From: Basidiobolus meristosporus CBS 931.73
Lineage: Eukaryota; Basidiobolomycota; Basidiobolomycetes; Basidiobolales; Basidiobolaceae
Length of the DNA stretch: 64,000 nucleotides
Direction: 5' to 3'
Assembly: GCA_002104905.1 (NCBI GenBank)
Contig: MCFE01000131.1
Span: 62,001 to 126,000, forward strand
In this document: in pieces, positions 23,426-35,100 of the stretch
Numbering within the stretch: the stretch's first letter is position 1
Layout of the letters: every line of letters starts with the position of its first letter
The notes under the pieces: generated by a model
Databases searched by the model: none
What the model saw: the letters and a program-made list of their open reading frames with translations, nothing else
What the model was told of the DNA's origin: nothing
Program-made: the position numbers and the translations under genes

Positions 23426-25196
23426 TTTTTTGTTAGCTCTGACCTTGGATGGTCCACTCCCATTTAATGTCTATCAACTTAGTGATTGATATCTAAAAAA
23501 TGATCTAAAATAGTCACCTTTGTATTCCAGAGTAGTATTAGCCTTGATTGCACTGATTACTTCATTTAATGTGGGTCCAAAGTCTTTTTGCTTTCAGATG
23601 TACCAAATTGAGTATCAGGCAACACCACTGGTTGATTGGTTTCTATTCTTATAGTACCTTTATTGATCTGGAAGGATACAGCTGCTTATGTCTTTTCAGA
23701 ATTTACTTGCAGAGCAGAGATTAGCACTTTTCCAGAAGTGAGATGCGCTTTAGCAAGGGCTGTGATTATCTATATTCTTCTTATAACTAATTTTGGCCTT
23801 GAGCTCTGTTTTCAAGGCCAATTGATCTTCTGAGTGTCTTTAGAATCCATTAAAACCTTCTGGTTGGTCCTTGCACCTTACTCTTATGGCACCATGGACA
23901 GCAGACATCTAAACTTCTGCTGTAAGTACTGTGCTACAATCTATAATACAATACCTGACAGATCCTGTTGAGGTTTCAAGGATCTTCTGGGGTTTCTGGC
24001 TTTAGGGCAATGTGCAAGAGGCTCCATAGAACATTTCTGCACTGGCATATATCCAAATATGGCCTACATATATTTTGGCCCCATTTAGAAGTACCTTTAT
24101 TTATGACAGGAATATTTCCCTGTTTTTTTTGGTACTGATGACCCAGAAATAATTTCTTTGGTGGAATAGCTCTGAACTTCATTGCAGGTGGGACTATGGT
24201 GTGTTTGAGCACAAAAGTATCTCATATCATCATTGGTCCAGAATATATGATTATTTGATAGTGATAAAATCATAATTTGCATCCACTTAGATAAGTCATA
24301 ATATTTGATAGACTTGACCATATTTGATCATATATACTGCATTTGAGAGCTAGCTTCATCAGTACCTTGGTACCAGATTTCAATATATTGGAATTCTGAG
24401 TTGCATAGCTTGGCTGTGATTTGATCACACAAATTACTACATATTTGATCCAGAGAAAGAAGAATACCAATAAGTGTATTCTGCCACTAAAATAAGTGAT
24501 ATATACATCATGCATATTGCCCTATGTTATCTTCTAAGAAGCCTTTAGCTGTATATTGGCCAACTGCTGCTTGTTTACATACTCCAGTCAGGTTTGTGAT
24601 CATTTGCTTTGCACTGTTTTGGCTGGAGGAAGAATTTCCTTGAATTGATTTTCCTACATTTGTGTGATACTTTCCCCCACTGCTTTGATACTAGAGCAGA
24701 GTAATAGTACATTTGACAGCTTTATTTCTAGCTCCTGGTACACTGGTGTCAGTATCAAAACACTTGATACAATTATAGCATCCTTTCAATGGGTCATGTA
24801 TTACATATCCTACTCCTGGAGGATATATATGCAATATACCACATCAGGATCCTTACAACTCAAGTAGTTTGTTTCTGAGATCATTTTCTACTAATAGGTA
24901 GTCCAGAAAGATAGTCAACAGCTCTAGTGCTTCCACTCTCAGTCTCATACTGAGTTGCAACAAGCTTTAGTAGAATTGTTCACCAGTAATCTTTCAACAT
25001 TCACCTACATTTTTTGCAGTTCAGGATAATATCCTTTCCAAAATCTTCTCTCATAATCAGATTGGGAGTATAGGAGCACACATAGCAATTTTTTTCACTA
25101 TAGATTTGACCCTCAATTGCTGGATTTACACAATTCTCCTCATTACAGGTTGGGCACCAATGTATTCTACTTCTTGACATATTTACATGCCAGTTT
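23426..25196 (-). pseudogene. Unidentified old repeat U, long copy, with Cys-rich coding remnants
   Basis: No family was recognised. On the minus strand, several blocks read as decayed protein: HWCPTCNEENCVNPAIEG and NCYVCSYTPNLIMREDFG (25040-25160), YNCIKCFDTDTSVPGARNK (about 24710-24780), then longer stretches at 24097-24321 and 23976-24212. CxxC pairs recur, which would suit a zinc-binding protein. Its upper end (24735-25196) is matched by an inverted copy at 25777-26244, which supports a repeated element rather than a unique host gene. Stops are frequent. It could be an uncatalogued DNA transposon or an old retroelement. Confidence 0.45.
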
Positions 25197-25198
25197 GA

Positions 25199-25776
25199 TG
25201 TTGTAATTATTGAGTTGTCACCTAGGTATTCATGCTAGTTTTGTCATATAGATTTTATTCTTTGATTAGCATTCTGCCCTGACCAAATCTATTGTTGGGA
25301 TTTACCTAAAATATCTTTCTCCAAGTTATCAGGTACCCAGATTATGATCTTTTTCAAAGTTGTCTAAAAGCCCCCAGAGTGTGTACACATATCTTTGGGG
25401 CCTTCCTTAACAAACTCTACATGTTTTTGCTCTACTTTACCAAAAGTGTAAATATCATACTTTTGATCAATAAATCTGCAGGTGAATAAAATATAAATCC
25501 TCTGGTTCTCCATATCACTTCCAATACTCCTCAAAATAGTGCAGCAAGCTACAACCCCCAAGCTTACTGTCCTCTTGGTGTCTACTTTGCCTTGGATTGA
25601 CTTCTGCTAGTCTGGAGTAAGACTTTCTGCTCTATTGCTCTGCTAAAGTTAAAGATGACAATCACTGCTAAAAGGGCTTTGTTCATAAGGATATTGCTGT
25701 GCAGAAGAAAGCCTTCCCATTGAAAGACTCTTTCAGTAACTACTCAGGCTAGTTATGAAGGAGGGTCTATCAAGCT
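25199..25776 (+). mobile_element. Copia-family LTR plus leader, diverged
   Basis: Bases 25199-25546 align throughout with the 349-bp Copia LTRs at 31757 and 36091 (TGTTGTAA start, GGGATTTACCTA, CAGGTACCCAGA and GGACCTTCC-like landmarks, CACTTCCAATA near the end) but with many differences. After the LTR, 25547-25600 resembles the full element's leader (CCCCCAAGCTTACTGTCC against CCCCAAGCTGTCACT). It is thus a 5' LTR of an older relative whose body is lost. The sequence from 25600 to 25776 shows nothing further that I could identify. Confidence 0.65.
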
Positions 25777-26259
25777 GGGATGTAAACATGTCAAGAAATA
25801 AGGTATGTTGGTGCTCTACCACTACTGAAGGAAATTGTGTAGTTGCATCAATTGAGGGCCCAGATCTATAATGAAATATATTGCTATATGTATTCAGATG
25901 ACCTCAATTAGCTGTTAGACAAGCTTTTGGATAGGAGATTTTCCTGAATAGCAAGAAAAAATGTATAGATCATTATTGAATGATTGCTGGGGAAGTATTC
26001 TACCAAATCTGTTGCTGTTCAAAATAAGACTGAGAATGCAAATACTGAAGCTGTTAACCATTGTTCCGGAGTATTTATTAATGGAAGAAGATCTTAGAAA
26101 CAAGCTCCCTCAGTTGTTAGGATACCATTGATATATAATACATGTAAATCCAACTGGAGTACAAATATATGCTACGCAATCCACTGGAAGAATGATACAA
26201 ATGTATCAAGTGTCTTGACACTATAACCAATGTACTAGAAGCTAAATATGGAGCTTTTA
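25777..26259 (+). pseudogene. Unidentified old repeat U, short inverted copy
   Basis: Aligns with the reverse complement of 24735-25196 over about 460 bp. Equivalent decoded pieces include WDVNMSRNK against WHVNMSRSR and CIKCLDTITNVLEAK against CIKCFDTDTSVPGAR. The matching reading frame implies that both derive from a coding region. It is cut at 26260 by the left terminal repeat of transposon copy IV. Confidence 0.5.
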
Positions 26260-26279
26260 CCCTATGCAATATTATTGAG

Positions 26280-26709
26280 ATGATCTCATCAAAAGGCCAT
26301 TACAAAGCTAAAGTCCCGTGACTAAGAGGTACTGGTCCTGTCAGGACACCATCCAGAGACTGGTGCAAAATAATTGCACCCCAGATTTCACAAAAAACTT
26401 AGTCCAAATTTTTCATCACAACAATGTATAAGTGGCTTTTGATTGGTTCCTGCCAATTAGCTCACTTTCTGATCAGGGAGACTCTATTGCCTCCTATGTT
26501 TGTGTGCATTGATTGGCTATTGCCTCTTTTTCACCCTCCTTACTTCCTGACTCAACCATTTCTCTTACTTTTCAGGCATACAAATTAATTTATTTCTGTT
26601 GAAACTTCAGTTATACCTTGATTGCCAATTGTATTCACCTAAACAAGTCCCTATACCCTATACTAACATTAAGCCCAACCCCACACTCAGAAAGTAAATT
26701 CATTAAAAT
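26280..26709. other. Accessory-side noncoding end of copy IV
   Basis: A subterminal tail that matches 14375-14780 (copy III) and the reverse complement of 10958-11385 (copy I), e.g. the AGAGGTACTG and GATTTCACAAAAAACTT strings. No gene is seen. It probably carries the accessory gene's transcription end and transposase-binding repeats. Confidence 0.55.
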
Positions 26710-29011
26710 TCACCACTCAATAAGTATCTCTGCTGTAATGCTGTAGTTTGACAACTTTGGCAGGAACCCAACAACTTTATGCCACTGTTCATTTACTGGT
26801 TCCCACACGTCCTGGTCTTCAGCTGGCACTGCAAGGTCTAGCACCTCATCTGCCAGTTTTTTCAATAGATCCTTGCAATATTTAAGCGCATTTTCTTGAG
26901 CACTGCTCTTGAAGTAGTGCTGCAACCTCTTAGTGTGCCTGTTAATGTTCCAAAGTTCCACTGAAGGCATTGTGATAGTCTTTTGAGCTCTTGATATCTT
27001 AGCCTTATCTGTCAGTGGGATCTCCACTCTGACAACAATGGACAACATGGAGGCTGTGGCAGACAAATTGCCTTTTTCAGCAAACTCATATACCTTGCCG
27101 GAGTGTAGCTCAATGGGCTGCACTTCTAACTCTTGTGAAAACAGCTGTTTTCTTGTTGGCAATTCTTCTTGGCCATCATGGGATTCAGTCTGTTCCTTGC
27201 TTGCGGCATTAATTGGCAAGAACTGCAGTTTTTTTTGCATGCCTCCCTGTCTAAGGCTTGGGTGGACATTTTTCCCTTAACCTTTTCCTTTATCACTGCC
27301 TGGTCTTTCACTGCTACTTTGACTGAGTGCTTCTTGTAAAGAACTACATTTTCTCCTGAATAAATTCTGCTTTGACATATCTGTTTTGGCCTACTTGTAC
27401 CTTGCTGTTGCTCTTCTGACAACCTGATGTTTCTTTTCTGCTTGCTTTGAGCTCTCAACCATAGTTGTGATGGGCTCCTGTAGAAGTGGCTGGTTTTTAT
27501 CACTGCCAGGTCCTTCACTACCACTTTGACTGGATGCTTCTTGAGTGGTATTATACTTTCCTTGATAAATGTTGTACTGGTACATCTGTTTCAGCCAGCT
27601 TATCCCTACTTGGCACTCTCCCAGCCACCTGACATCTCTTTGACACTTGTCTGGAGCTTTTGGCCTTGCTTGTAACGGGCTCTTGAGGAAGCCACTGGTT
27701 TTTAGCCATGAGACCCTTGTTCTTCCAACTTTGATGATTTTTGCTATTCTTAAGATACTTTCTTAGCATACCAATGCTGGCCCAAAATCTGTTTGCCCAT
27801 TTGAATCCAGGATAATGCTTATAGAATAAGTCAAGTGCATTCTGCTTGACCTTGAGTTCCTGATGGTCCCAATGTATGCCAGCCTTAAGGTGATGGCATG
27901 CTAGATTTCTGACAGCCTCTTGTATATTAGTCCACTCTTCATTATGGCACTCAACAGCTTCATGGATCTTTAATGTCTTTTGATTTTTGGTCTTTGGTAT
28001 AAGCACCACTTTGTCTCCCTCCCATGCTGTGATATGTTTTTCTGTGTGCTTTATCCTTTGGCACTGTTGTTGTGCTTCAAAGACTGTATGGTGTTCCTTG
28101 GCTGTTACATTGGGAAATGGCTCAATTCTTGGCTGTGACACTGAGCTACTTGAGCTCCTTCTTTGCAGCAAAGATACTGCTTTCTCTACCTGAAATATTG
28201 ATTACTCTACACATATTATCCTTTCATCCTGTTTCTGGACTATTTCCTGATTTCTCTGGGCCACCACATTTATGCAATCAGCCACTGCACCTAACTGCAT
28301 CATTAATGCTTTGATATGAGCTGACAACATACTTGCTAATATGGGTGGTGGTGATGTTATCATGGCTACTTGCTGATCTTCAACTAAGGGTACTGCGTTT
28401 GTTACATTCTCATCTGCCTGAGCATAACAATCAGCTTGTGGCTCCACAGAGGTTCTCAATTACCTACTTGACTGAGAGCCTGAGGAGTCCACATTATTAC
28501 CTTCAATGTGTTGTAAGAGTCTTGGAGATATTGGAAGTGATTGGAAGAACAAGTAGATTATGTGACTTTCACTTAATGATTTATTGAATGTAAAAGTAGT
28601 ATTTATACTTTTACATGGTCTTGGAATTACAAACACGTAGAATACATTAAGGAAGGTACCAAGAACATGTGTGCAAAGCTTGGGGCTGTTTGGACAACTT
28701 TGAGAATTTTCATGTTCTGGGTATCTGGTATTTTGATGAAAATATTCTAAGTAAATCCCAACAAGGAATTTGGTCAGTATTCTCTTGGATTTAAGGGTAA
28801 TAATCTAAGTGACTAAGTTAGGTGAATATTTAGGTGGAATTACAAATTTTTACAACACAATGGGCACACTGTCCACTGGGCCTTTTTTGGATGTAGCCCT
28901 GCTTGTTGCACTGAATGTCAAAACAAGCTGTTGTCCAACCAGTCTTCTGCTGCCATCAGAGGTGGGGTTTGGTTGGGATCCAGACAACTTTACTTTATTT
29001 CTTGGCAGCAT
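26710..29011 (-). pseudogene. Accessory protein gene of copy IV, interrupted by a solo LTR
   Basis: The single-unit version of the accessory gene, without the N-terminal duplication of copies I and III. It starts at the ATG complementary to 29009-29011 (MLPRNKVKLSGSQP) and ends at 26710. An LTR (28509-28857 plus a 5-bp duplication) splits it after about 50 codons. Open stretches follow: 28202-28459, 27551-28171 (Trp-containing block EEWTNIQEAV, then WDHQEL and HYPGF), 27126-27585 (basic repeats), and 26710-27240. The last is a 176-codon C-terminal part with TITMPSVELWNINRHTKRLQ and VWEPVNEQWHKVV, ending EILIEW. Without the insertion the protein would be roughly 640-680 aa. The function is unknown; the charged, Ser/Gln-rich character and position suggest a DNA-binding partner of the transposase. 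Confidence 0.7.
28509..28857 (-). mobile_element. Solo Copia LTR in the accessory gene of copy IV
   Basis: A 349-bp LTR in minus orientation, starting TGTTGTAAGAG and ending TTTTTACAACA as read on the plus strand. It is flanked by CAATG at 28504-28508 and 28858-28862. The uninterrupted homologous sequence at 16190-16210 has the site once. It is the same family as the full element at 31757. Confidence 0.9.
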
Positions 29012-29232
29012 ATATATGGAAGTGAGTCAAACCAAAGGGGAAATAGTGTTACATATTCATGTGTATGTGGTGCCACAACTTTTTTATAATGTTTATTATG
29101 GCAGGTCATCATTGAATCTTACATTCATGTAGGTGCAATGTCTCAAATACAAGACTGTCTTAAGTTCACATGAGTATTGACCAAAAAGTGATATAATAGG
29201 GTTACGTTGTTGAAGGTCAAACTGTTTGCCCC
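29012..29232. promoter_or_regulatory. Divergent intergenic region of copy IV
   Basis: This 221-bp gap between the two divergent starts is the best preserved example. It contains CATTCATGTAGGTGCAATG, the inverted repeat AAGACTGTCTT (29151-29161) and TATTGACCAAAAAGTGATAT. These landmarks recur in every copy although the surrounding genes have decayed. A bidirectional promoter and/or transposase-binding site is inferred. Confidence 0.5.
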
Positions 29233-31756
29233 ATGGACAAGTCTACTTTGACTCAACACCATAAGAGAAGAGAAAAAAGACCATGTGGCTATTGTGGCAA
29301 GCCTCTCAGCCATGAAGCATGTAGACAGCATAGGAAGTATTACAAGGATCATGGTCAGTGTTTTGCCACCCAGGTCATATTTGACCATTCATTGGTCACT
29401 GCTGTACTAACATTATCTTGCTGGCCAGTTGATTCTTCTATATTGGCATCTGGCCATCTTTGTCACCTTGAGCAAACTGAGTCAGGTGAGCTTGTGATGC
29501 CTTTAGGCTCACCTCAGCCTTCTGAATATGGCAGGCAGAGTGATAGCTCTGACAAAGAAGGCTCACTGATGGATTTTGAGCCTATCTCCCCTAACAACAG
29601 TACCATGTATGAGCCCAGTCAAATCCCTATATGCAATGAGACAACACCTGTTGAAACAAATGCCAAGGATACTCTATGGAGCCAAGTAAGCCCAGTAATT
29701 CATCTACTGGTGAATGATGTAATGTTGTGGCTAGAGAAGTGGCGTGTTTCCACTAATATCAGTAATGAGGGCTTTGAGGATTTATTACAACTTCTTGCCA
29801 ATATCATACCAGGATGCATCTTACCATGTACATGGTACAAGTGGGCAACCGTCATATGGTTGGCAACATATGATCCAGAGACTGTCCTGATTCCAGCATG
29901 TGTTAACAGTTGCATGGCATTCACATCCAAAAATGCTACCATTGCAATGTGTCCAAATTGTCAGGAATCCACCACCACTGAGGGAAAACATTGTTCATAC
30001 TCCAGGTATATTCTAGTCATACCCTGTCTGAGGAAGCTGATGCAGTCCAACAAATATTGCAACGCTATACAGTACCACACTCAGTATCAATCAAGCGCAA
30101 ACATATCCAATATATTTTATGGCAAACATTACAAACAGCTAAGAAGCAAGGGCTACTTTGAAGGTATGTATGACCATGCCTTTGCTTTAGCACTTGATGA
30201 ACTCTCATTAAACAAGTACTCTACCAGCAAATCCCGCTGGCCACTGATTCTCATCAATCTGAATCTGCCGCCAATCTTACATTATCAGAGCAATAATCTG
30301 ATGGTAGTCTCACTGATATCTGGGCCTAAATCACCATCCAACCTGGATAGCTACCTGTATCCATTGCTGGATGAATTTTGTGTGCTTTCTAGCAGGATAA
30401 CAGTAAATGGCCATCATGTAAAAGCGCATATTATTATCTGTGTTGGAGATGCCCCAGCCATCAGCAAGATAGCAGGTTTTTCCGGGCACAATGGATGGTA
30501 CTGCTGCCAAATGTGTGAGATCCAAGGGATTTACTCTATGACTCACACACATTATTATTACCCAAACACCAGCACTAAGAACATCATCTTTCCACAGAGA
30601 GAACGTACAGAAGTAAGCATGCAATTGCAGCAAAGGTGGCAAGCTATAAGTCATTGGCTGGAATATGGAATCAATTGGAAACTGGAGATACTTGAGATAC
30701 AGGGTATCTGTTGGAGCAAAAGCTTTCCACTGGGAGCAATGCATTTCCTTTCAACAATATCCCTATACTGATGACCAAGATGTACATGGGGCATTTCAAG
30801 CTAAATGAGCCCTTCAAGATACCGGAGAAATTTGAAAGAATTGGCAAGATATTACAGAGTATCCGCTACCCTGAGTACTTCTCACAGGCTCCAATTAATA
30901 GTCATATGCATATGCAACAATACAAATGCAAAGACTGGATGAACTGGATATGTGCTTATTCCAGTGGTGTTCTGAAGCCATTCCCACCAAGAGTACATTG
31001 GAAGCATTGGGAGTCATATGTGGACATTGTAGGAATATTTATCCAGAAGCAGATCACCAATTCCAACTTGACACATCTACAGCTGTTGTGAGAGGAGTTT
31101 GTGATGGGATTTGAGCGGCTACACTACAAGCATAGAGCTGAACACATAGATCTCTGCTGCTACTGTATTCATTTTCTACTTCATCTTGCATGGTGTGTGG
31201 AGAATATTGGACCTTGCTTTACCTTTTGGGAGTTTCCTATAGAACAGATGTGTGGGGAGATAGGAAGACAGGTCAAGTTGCAGGTACTACCATATTACAA
31301 TCTCATCAAGAATGTTACCTTCAAGTCTGTCATGGATGTGATGAGTTGGCACATGGAGTACAGCCAGAAAGAGTTGGAAAATACTGAGGACAAATGTTCA
31401 CATGGAGACACCAATGCCTATGGCATTAAGAAGCTAAGCAGCCCCAATGCATGGGTAATCAGTTAAGTAATGCCAAGTTGGGTTGGGTGCAACAAGCAAC
31501 TGATTTTTATTGGGAAAACTCCACCAAGATATGCTGGATTTTGTGTGGTCACAAGCCAACTTCTACACCATTCAATACAGAATTCACACAAACAAAAGCT
31601 ACAGCACAGCTATAAGGGGGACTAGAATCCTGCAGGGAGAAGGAATATATTGGATAAATACCAAGAAGTTCTTTGCAGCTATTCAGGAGGTATTCATGGC
31701 AGAAGTGGCAACAACCAAACATATGTTTGCAAGATGTATATGTTACCAGTAGTACA

Positions 31757-32105
31757 TGTTGTAAAAATTTGTATTTCCACTTAAATATTCACCTAGCTTA
31801 GTCACTTAGATCATCACCTTCAAATCCTAGAGAATACTGACCAAATTCCTTGTCAGGATTTACTTGGAATATTTTCACCAAAATACCAGGTACCTAGAAC
31901 ATGAAAATTCTCAAAGTTGTCCAAACAGCCCCAAACTTTGCACACATGTTCTTGGGACCTTCCTTAACCTATTGTACGTGTTCTTAATGCCAAGACCAGG
32001 TAAAAGTATAAATACTACTTTTACATTCAATAAATCATTAAGTGAAAACCACATAATCTACTTGTTCTCCCAATCACTTCCAATATCTCCAAAACTCTTA
32101 CAACA
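31757..32105 (+). repeat. 5' LTR of the Copia element
   Basis: 349 bp, TGTTGTAAAAATT...CTCTTACAACA, with a perfect TGTTGTAA/TTACAACA end pairing. The AAAAGTATAAATACTACTTT string near 32005 is the likely TATA region, and AATAAATCATTAAG about 25 bp later is a likely polyadenylation signal. Confidence 0.95.
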
Positions 32106-32120
32106 GGTTATGAGCCCCAA
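32106..32120 (+). promoter_or_regulatory. Putative primer-binding site of the Copia element
   Basis: GGTTATGAGCCCCAA directly follows the 5' LTR. Its position and partial likeness to the TGGTATCAGAGC-type site for initiator Met-tRNA suggest the primer-binding site, but the match is imperfect and the tRNA is not established. An ATG inside it (32110) is in frame with gag. Confidence 0.4.
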
Positions 32121-32136
32121 GCTGTCACTCTCTGCA

Positions 32137-35100
32137 ATGTCTACTACTGCTATTACTGGAATTTTTCCATCTGCTGAAAAGTTGGATGGATCTAACTACC
32201 AAGTGTGGAAGGTGAAGATGAAGATGCTGCTACAAGAAAGAGACCTTTGGGATATTGTCATGGGAGAAGAATGCCCTCCTAAAAACGTGGGAGAGAAAGC
32301 CTTAAAGTACCAGAAGAAAGAACAAAGTGCCTTTAACTGCATTTGCCTTAATGTCAAGGACAAATTGCTAATTCAATGCTCAAGAGCAAAAACAGCAAAG
32401 AATGCCTGAAAAGCATTGGAAGACACCTACCAGTCATGTTCAGCTGCCAAGAAAATGTACCTGAGACAAAAATTCTTTACTACAGAAATGCTGCCAGGAG
32501 AAGAAATGAAAAATCTAATTAACAGAATTACCCTGCTGGTAGATGAGATGGAATCTGTGGGCGTACCAACTACTGATGAGGATGTGATAGTTACCATCCT
32601 GAATAGCCTGACTGACAAGTTTCAGGGCCTTGTATCAGCCCTAGAGTCCAGAACTGAAGATTTGACCTTAAATTATGTATATGGAAGGCTCCTGGATGAA
32701 GAATTAAGAAAATCAAGCGCCAATAAGAAGGAAGAAGAAAATGCTTTAATAAGCAATGATAATCAACAAAGGAGGTACCCAAGACCCTACAAAGGCAACA
32801 GCAACCTGTTTTGTAACTACTGCAAAAGGAAAGGACACACATCAGACTGGTGTCTCAAAAAGAAAGATAATCAGCAAAAGAAGCCTGAATATGGAAATGC
32901 TGCAACAACTGAAGATAGACTATTCATATCTGCACTAAATATGACCACAAACAAGGATTCTCAGATGTGGTATATTGACTCTGGAGCATCTCAACACTTT
33001 ACACACCAAAAAGAACTTTTTACCCAATATCAAGAAATTCCAATTAAGAAGGTTTTCATGGGTGACAATAGAACACTTGATGCAGTGGGAGAAGGAGCTA
33101 TCCAAGTAAACCTTAGAAGCAGTGAAGGAAGCCATACACTGACCTTTAAAGAAGTACTCTATGTACCAGAAATAGCCAAGAACCTACTCTCTGTAAGCAA
33201 GGCCACAGCAGAAGGACTCAGTTTCAGTTTTGACAATTCTGGATGCAGGATCACTGATCAAAATGGTGCTCATATTGCTTTGGGCATCAGAGATCAGAAT
33301 CTATACAAGTTGACTTATATTCCATCATATCTGGAAGCCAATATAAGTAACTTAAATGAAGAAACACCAATGCTTTGGCACAGGAGATTTGGGCACATCA
33401 ATTTTGATTATTTGTGCAAAATTATCAAAGATCAGCTAATTTCTGGAGTGAAAATTGATCCCCCAACTAATTTGGAGCACTGTGAAGCCTGCATATATTA
33501 GAAACAAGCCAGACAACCATTCAAGAGCTCTGGGTTAATTGAAACTAAGAAAAAATTAGATTTAATTTACTCAGATCTGTGTGGACCTATGCAAAATTTA
33601 TCCTTAGGTGGGATGAAGTATTTAATCACTTTTATTGATGATTATACAAGATACACATGGGTCTACTTCATGGAGAGAAAGGAAGAAGCTCTGTCTAAGC
33701 TCAGGGAGTTTAAAGCTATGGTGGAGAGAGAAACTGGTGAAAAAATCAAGAAAATACGCTCTGACAATGGTGGAGAATATACCTCAAAACTCTTCATCCA
33801 CTTCTGCAAAATTCATGGGATAAAGCAAGAGACTACTGTACCATACTCCCCACAGCAAAATGGAGTAGCAGAACAAGCTAACAGATTAATAATTGATACG
33901 GCAAGATCTATGATCCATGATCAAAAATTATCCTATGATTTTTGGGCGGAATCAGTTGCCACTGCTGTATACCTTAAAAATAGGAGTTACAACAGAATAC
34001 TTTGTGATTCTACTCCATTTGAAGCATGATATGGATACAGACCAAGTGCAGAACATCTAAGAATATTTGGGTGTACAGCATATGCCAAAAAACTGGCCGG
34101 AAATCAGTCAAAATTTGAGCCAAAAAGTGAAAATGCATATTTTTGGGCTACTGCAATGAGAGTAAGGCATACAGACTCTACAATACCAAAGCAAAGAAGC
34201 TGATCAAGTCCAGGGATGTGTTGTTTGATGAAAATTCAAAATTTCACAAAAAATGACATCAGATGATGACAAAAATCTGATCTCAAGTCTGCTAATTGTC
34301 AGGATTGAATCAGAGCAAAACAGTGAAAATTTTTTCACTCCAGAAGACTCTACAACCGTGGTTCAGCCAGAATCAGTTCCCAGGAATATCCCAGAAGTGA
34401 TCATTCTAGTATCAAATGCCTGGAGATCAAATCGGACAAGAAATAGCCCAAATTACTATATTAATGAGGGTACAAACTTAGCCTATGCCTATTTAGTCCA
34501 TATTGATGAACCCCAGACTGTAAAAGAGGCCCTAAATAGCCCTCAGACAAGGTTTTTGAGATCTGCAATGACTGAGGAATATCAGGCACTGATGGAAAAT
34601 CAAACTTGGGACTTAGTCAAATTACCAATCAGCCAAAAATCAATTGGATGCAGATGGGTCTTCAAGACAAAATACAAGGCTGATGGTACAATTGAAAGAT
34701 ACAAAGCAAGACTTGTAGCCAAAGGATACTCTCAAACAAAAGGACTTGACTATACTGAGACCTTTGCACCGGTAGCCAAGTTTAATTCCATCAGACTAAT
34801 ATTTGCTATTGCAGCCAAATATAAGTTTTTTATTCATCAAATGGATGTAAAAACTGCATTTTTGAATGGAGAACTTGATGAGGACGTGTATATGGACCAG
34901 CGTGATGGGTTTGTTGACCAAGATAACCCCCATTTGGTCTGCAAGCTTAAAAAGTCACTATATGGTCTCAAACAATCACTGAGAGCCTGGAATTGCAAGA
35001 TAGATTCTTATTTGGAATCGTTGAGTTTCAAAAGGAGTAATGCTGACTATAGTATATACTATAAGCCAGATAGAGCAAATCCAGTTCTATTAGCTCTATA

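Noticed and set aside
32407-34029. Stop codon recoding (TGA read as Trp) to rescue the Copia polyprotein
   Set aside because: Host genes here end with TGA (for example the MATE gene), TAG and TAA stops occur as well, and a frameshift is present. Simple decay is sufficient.
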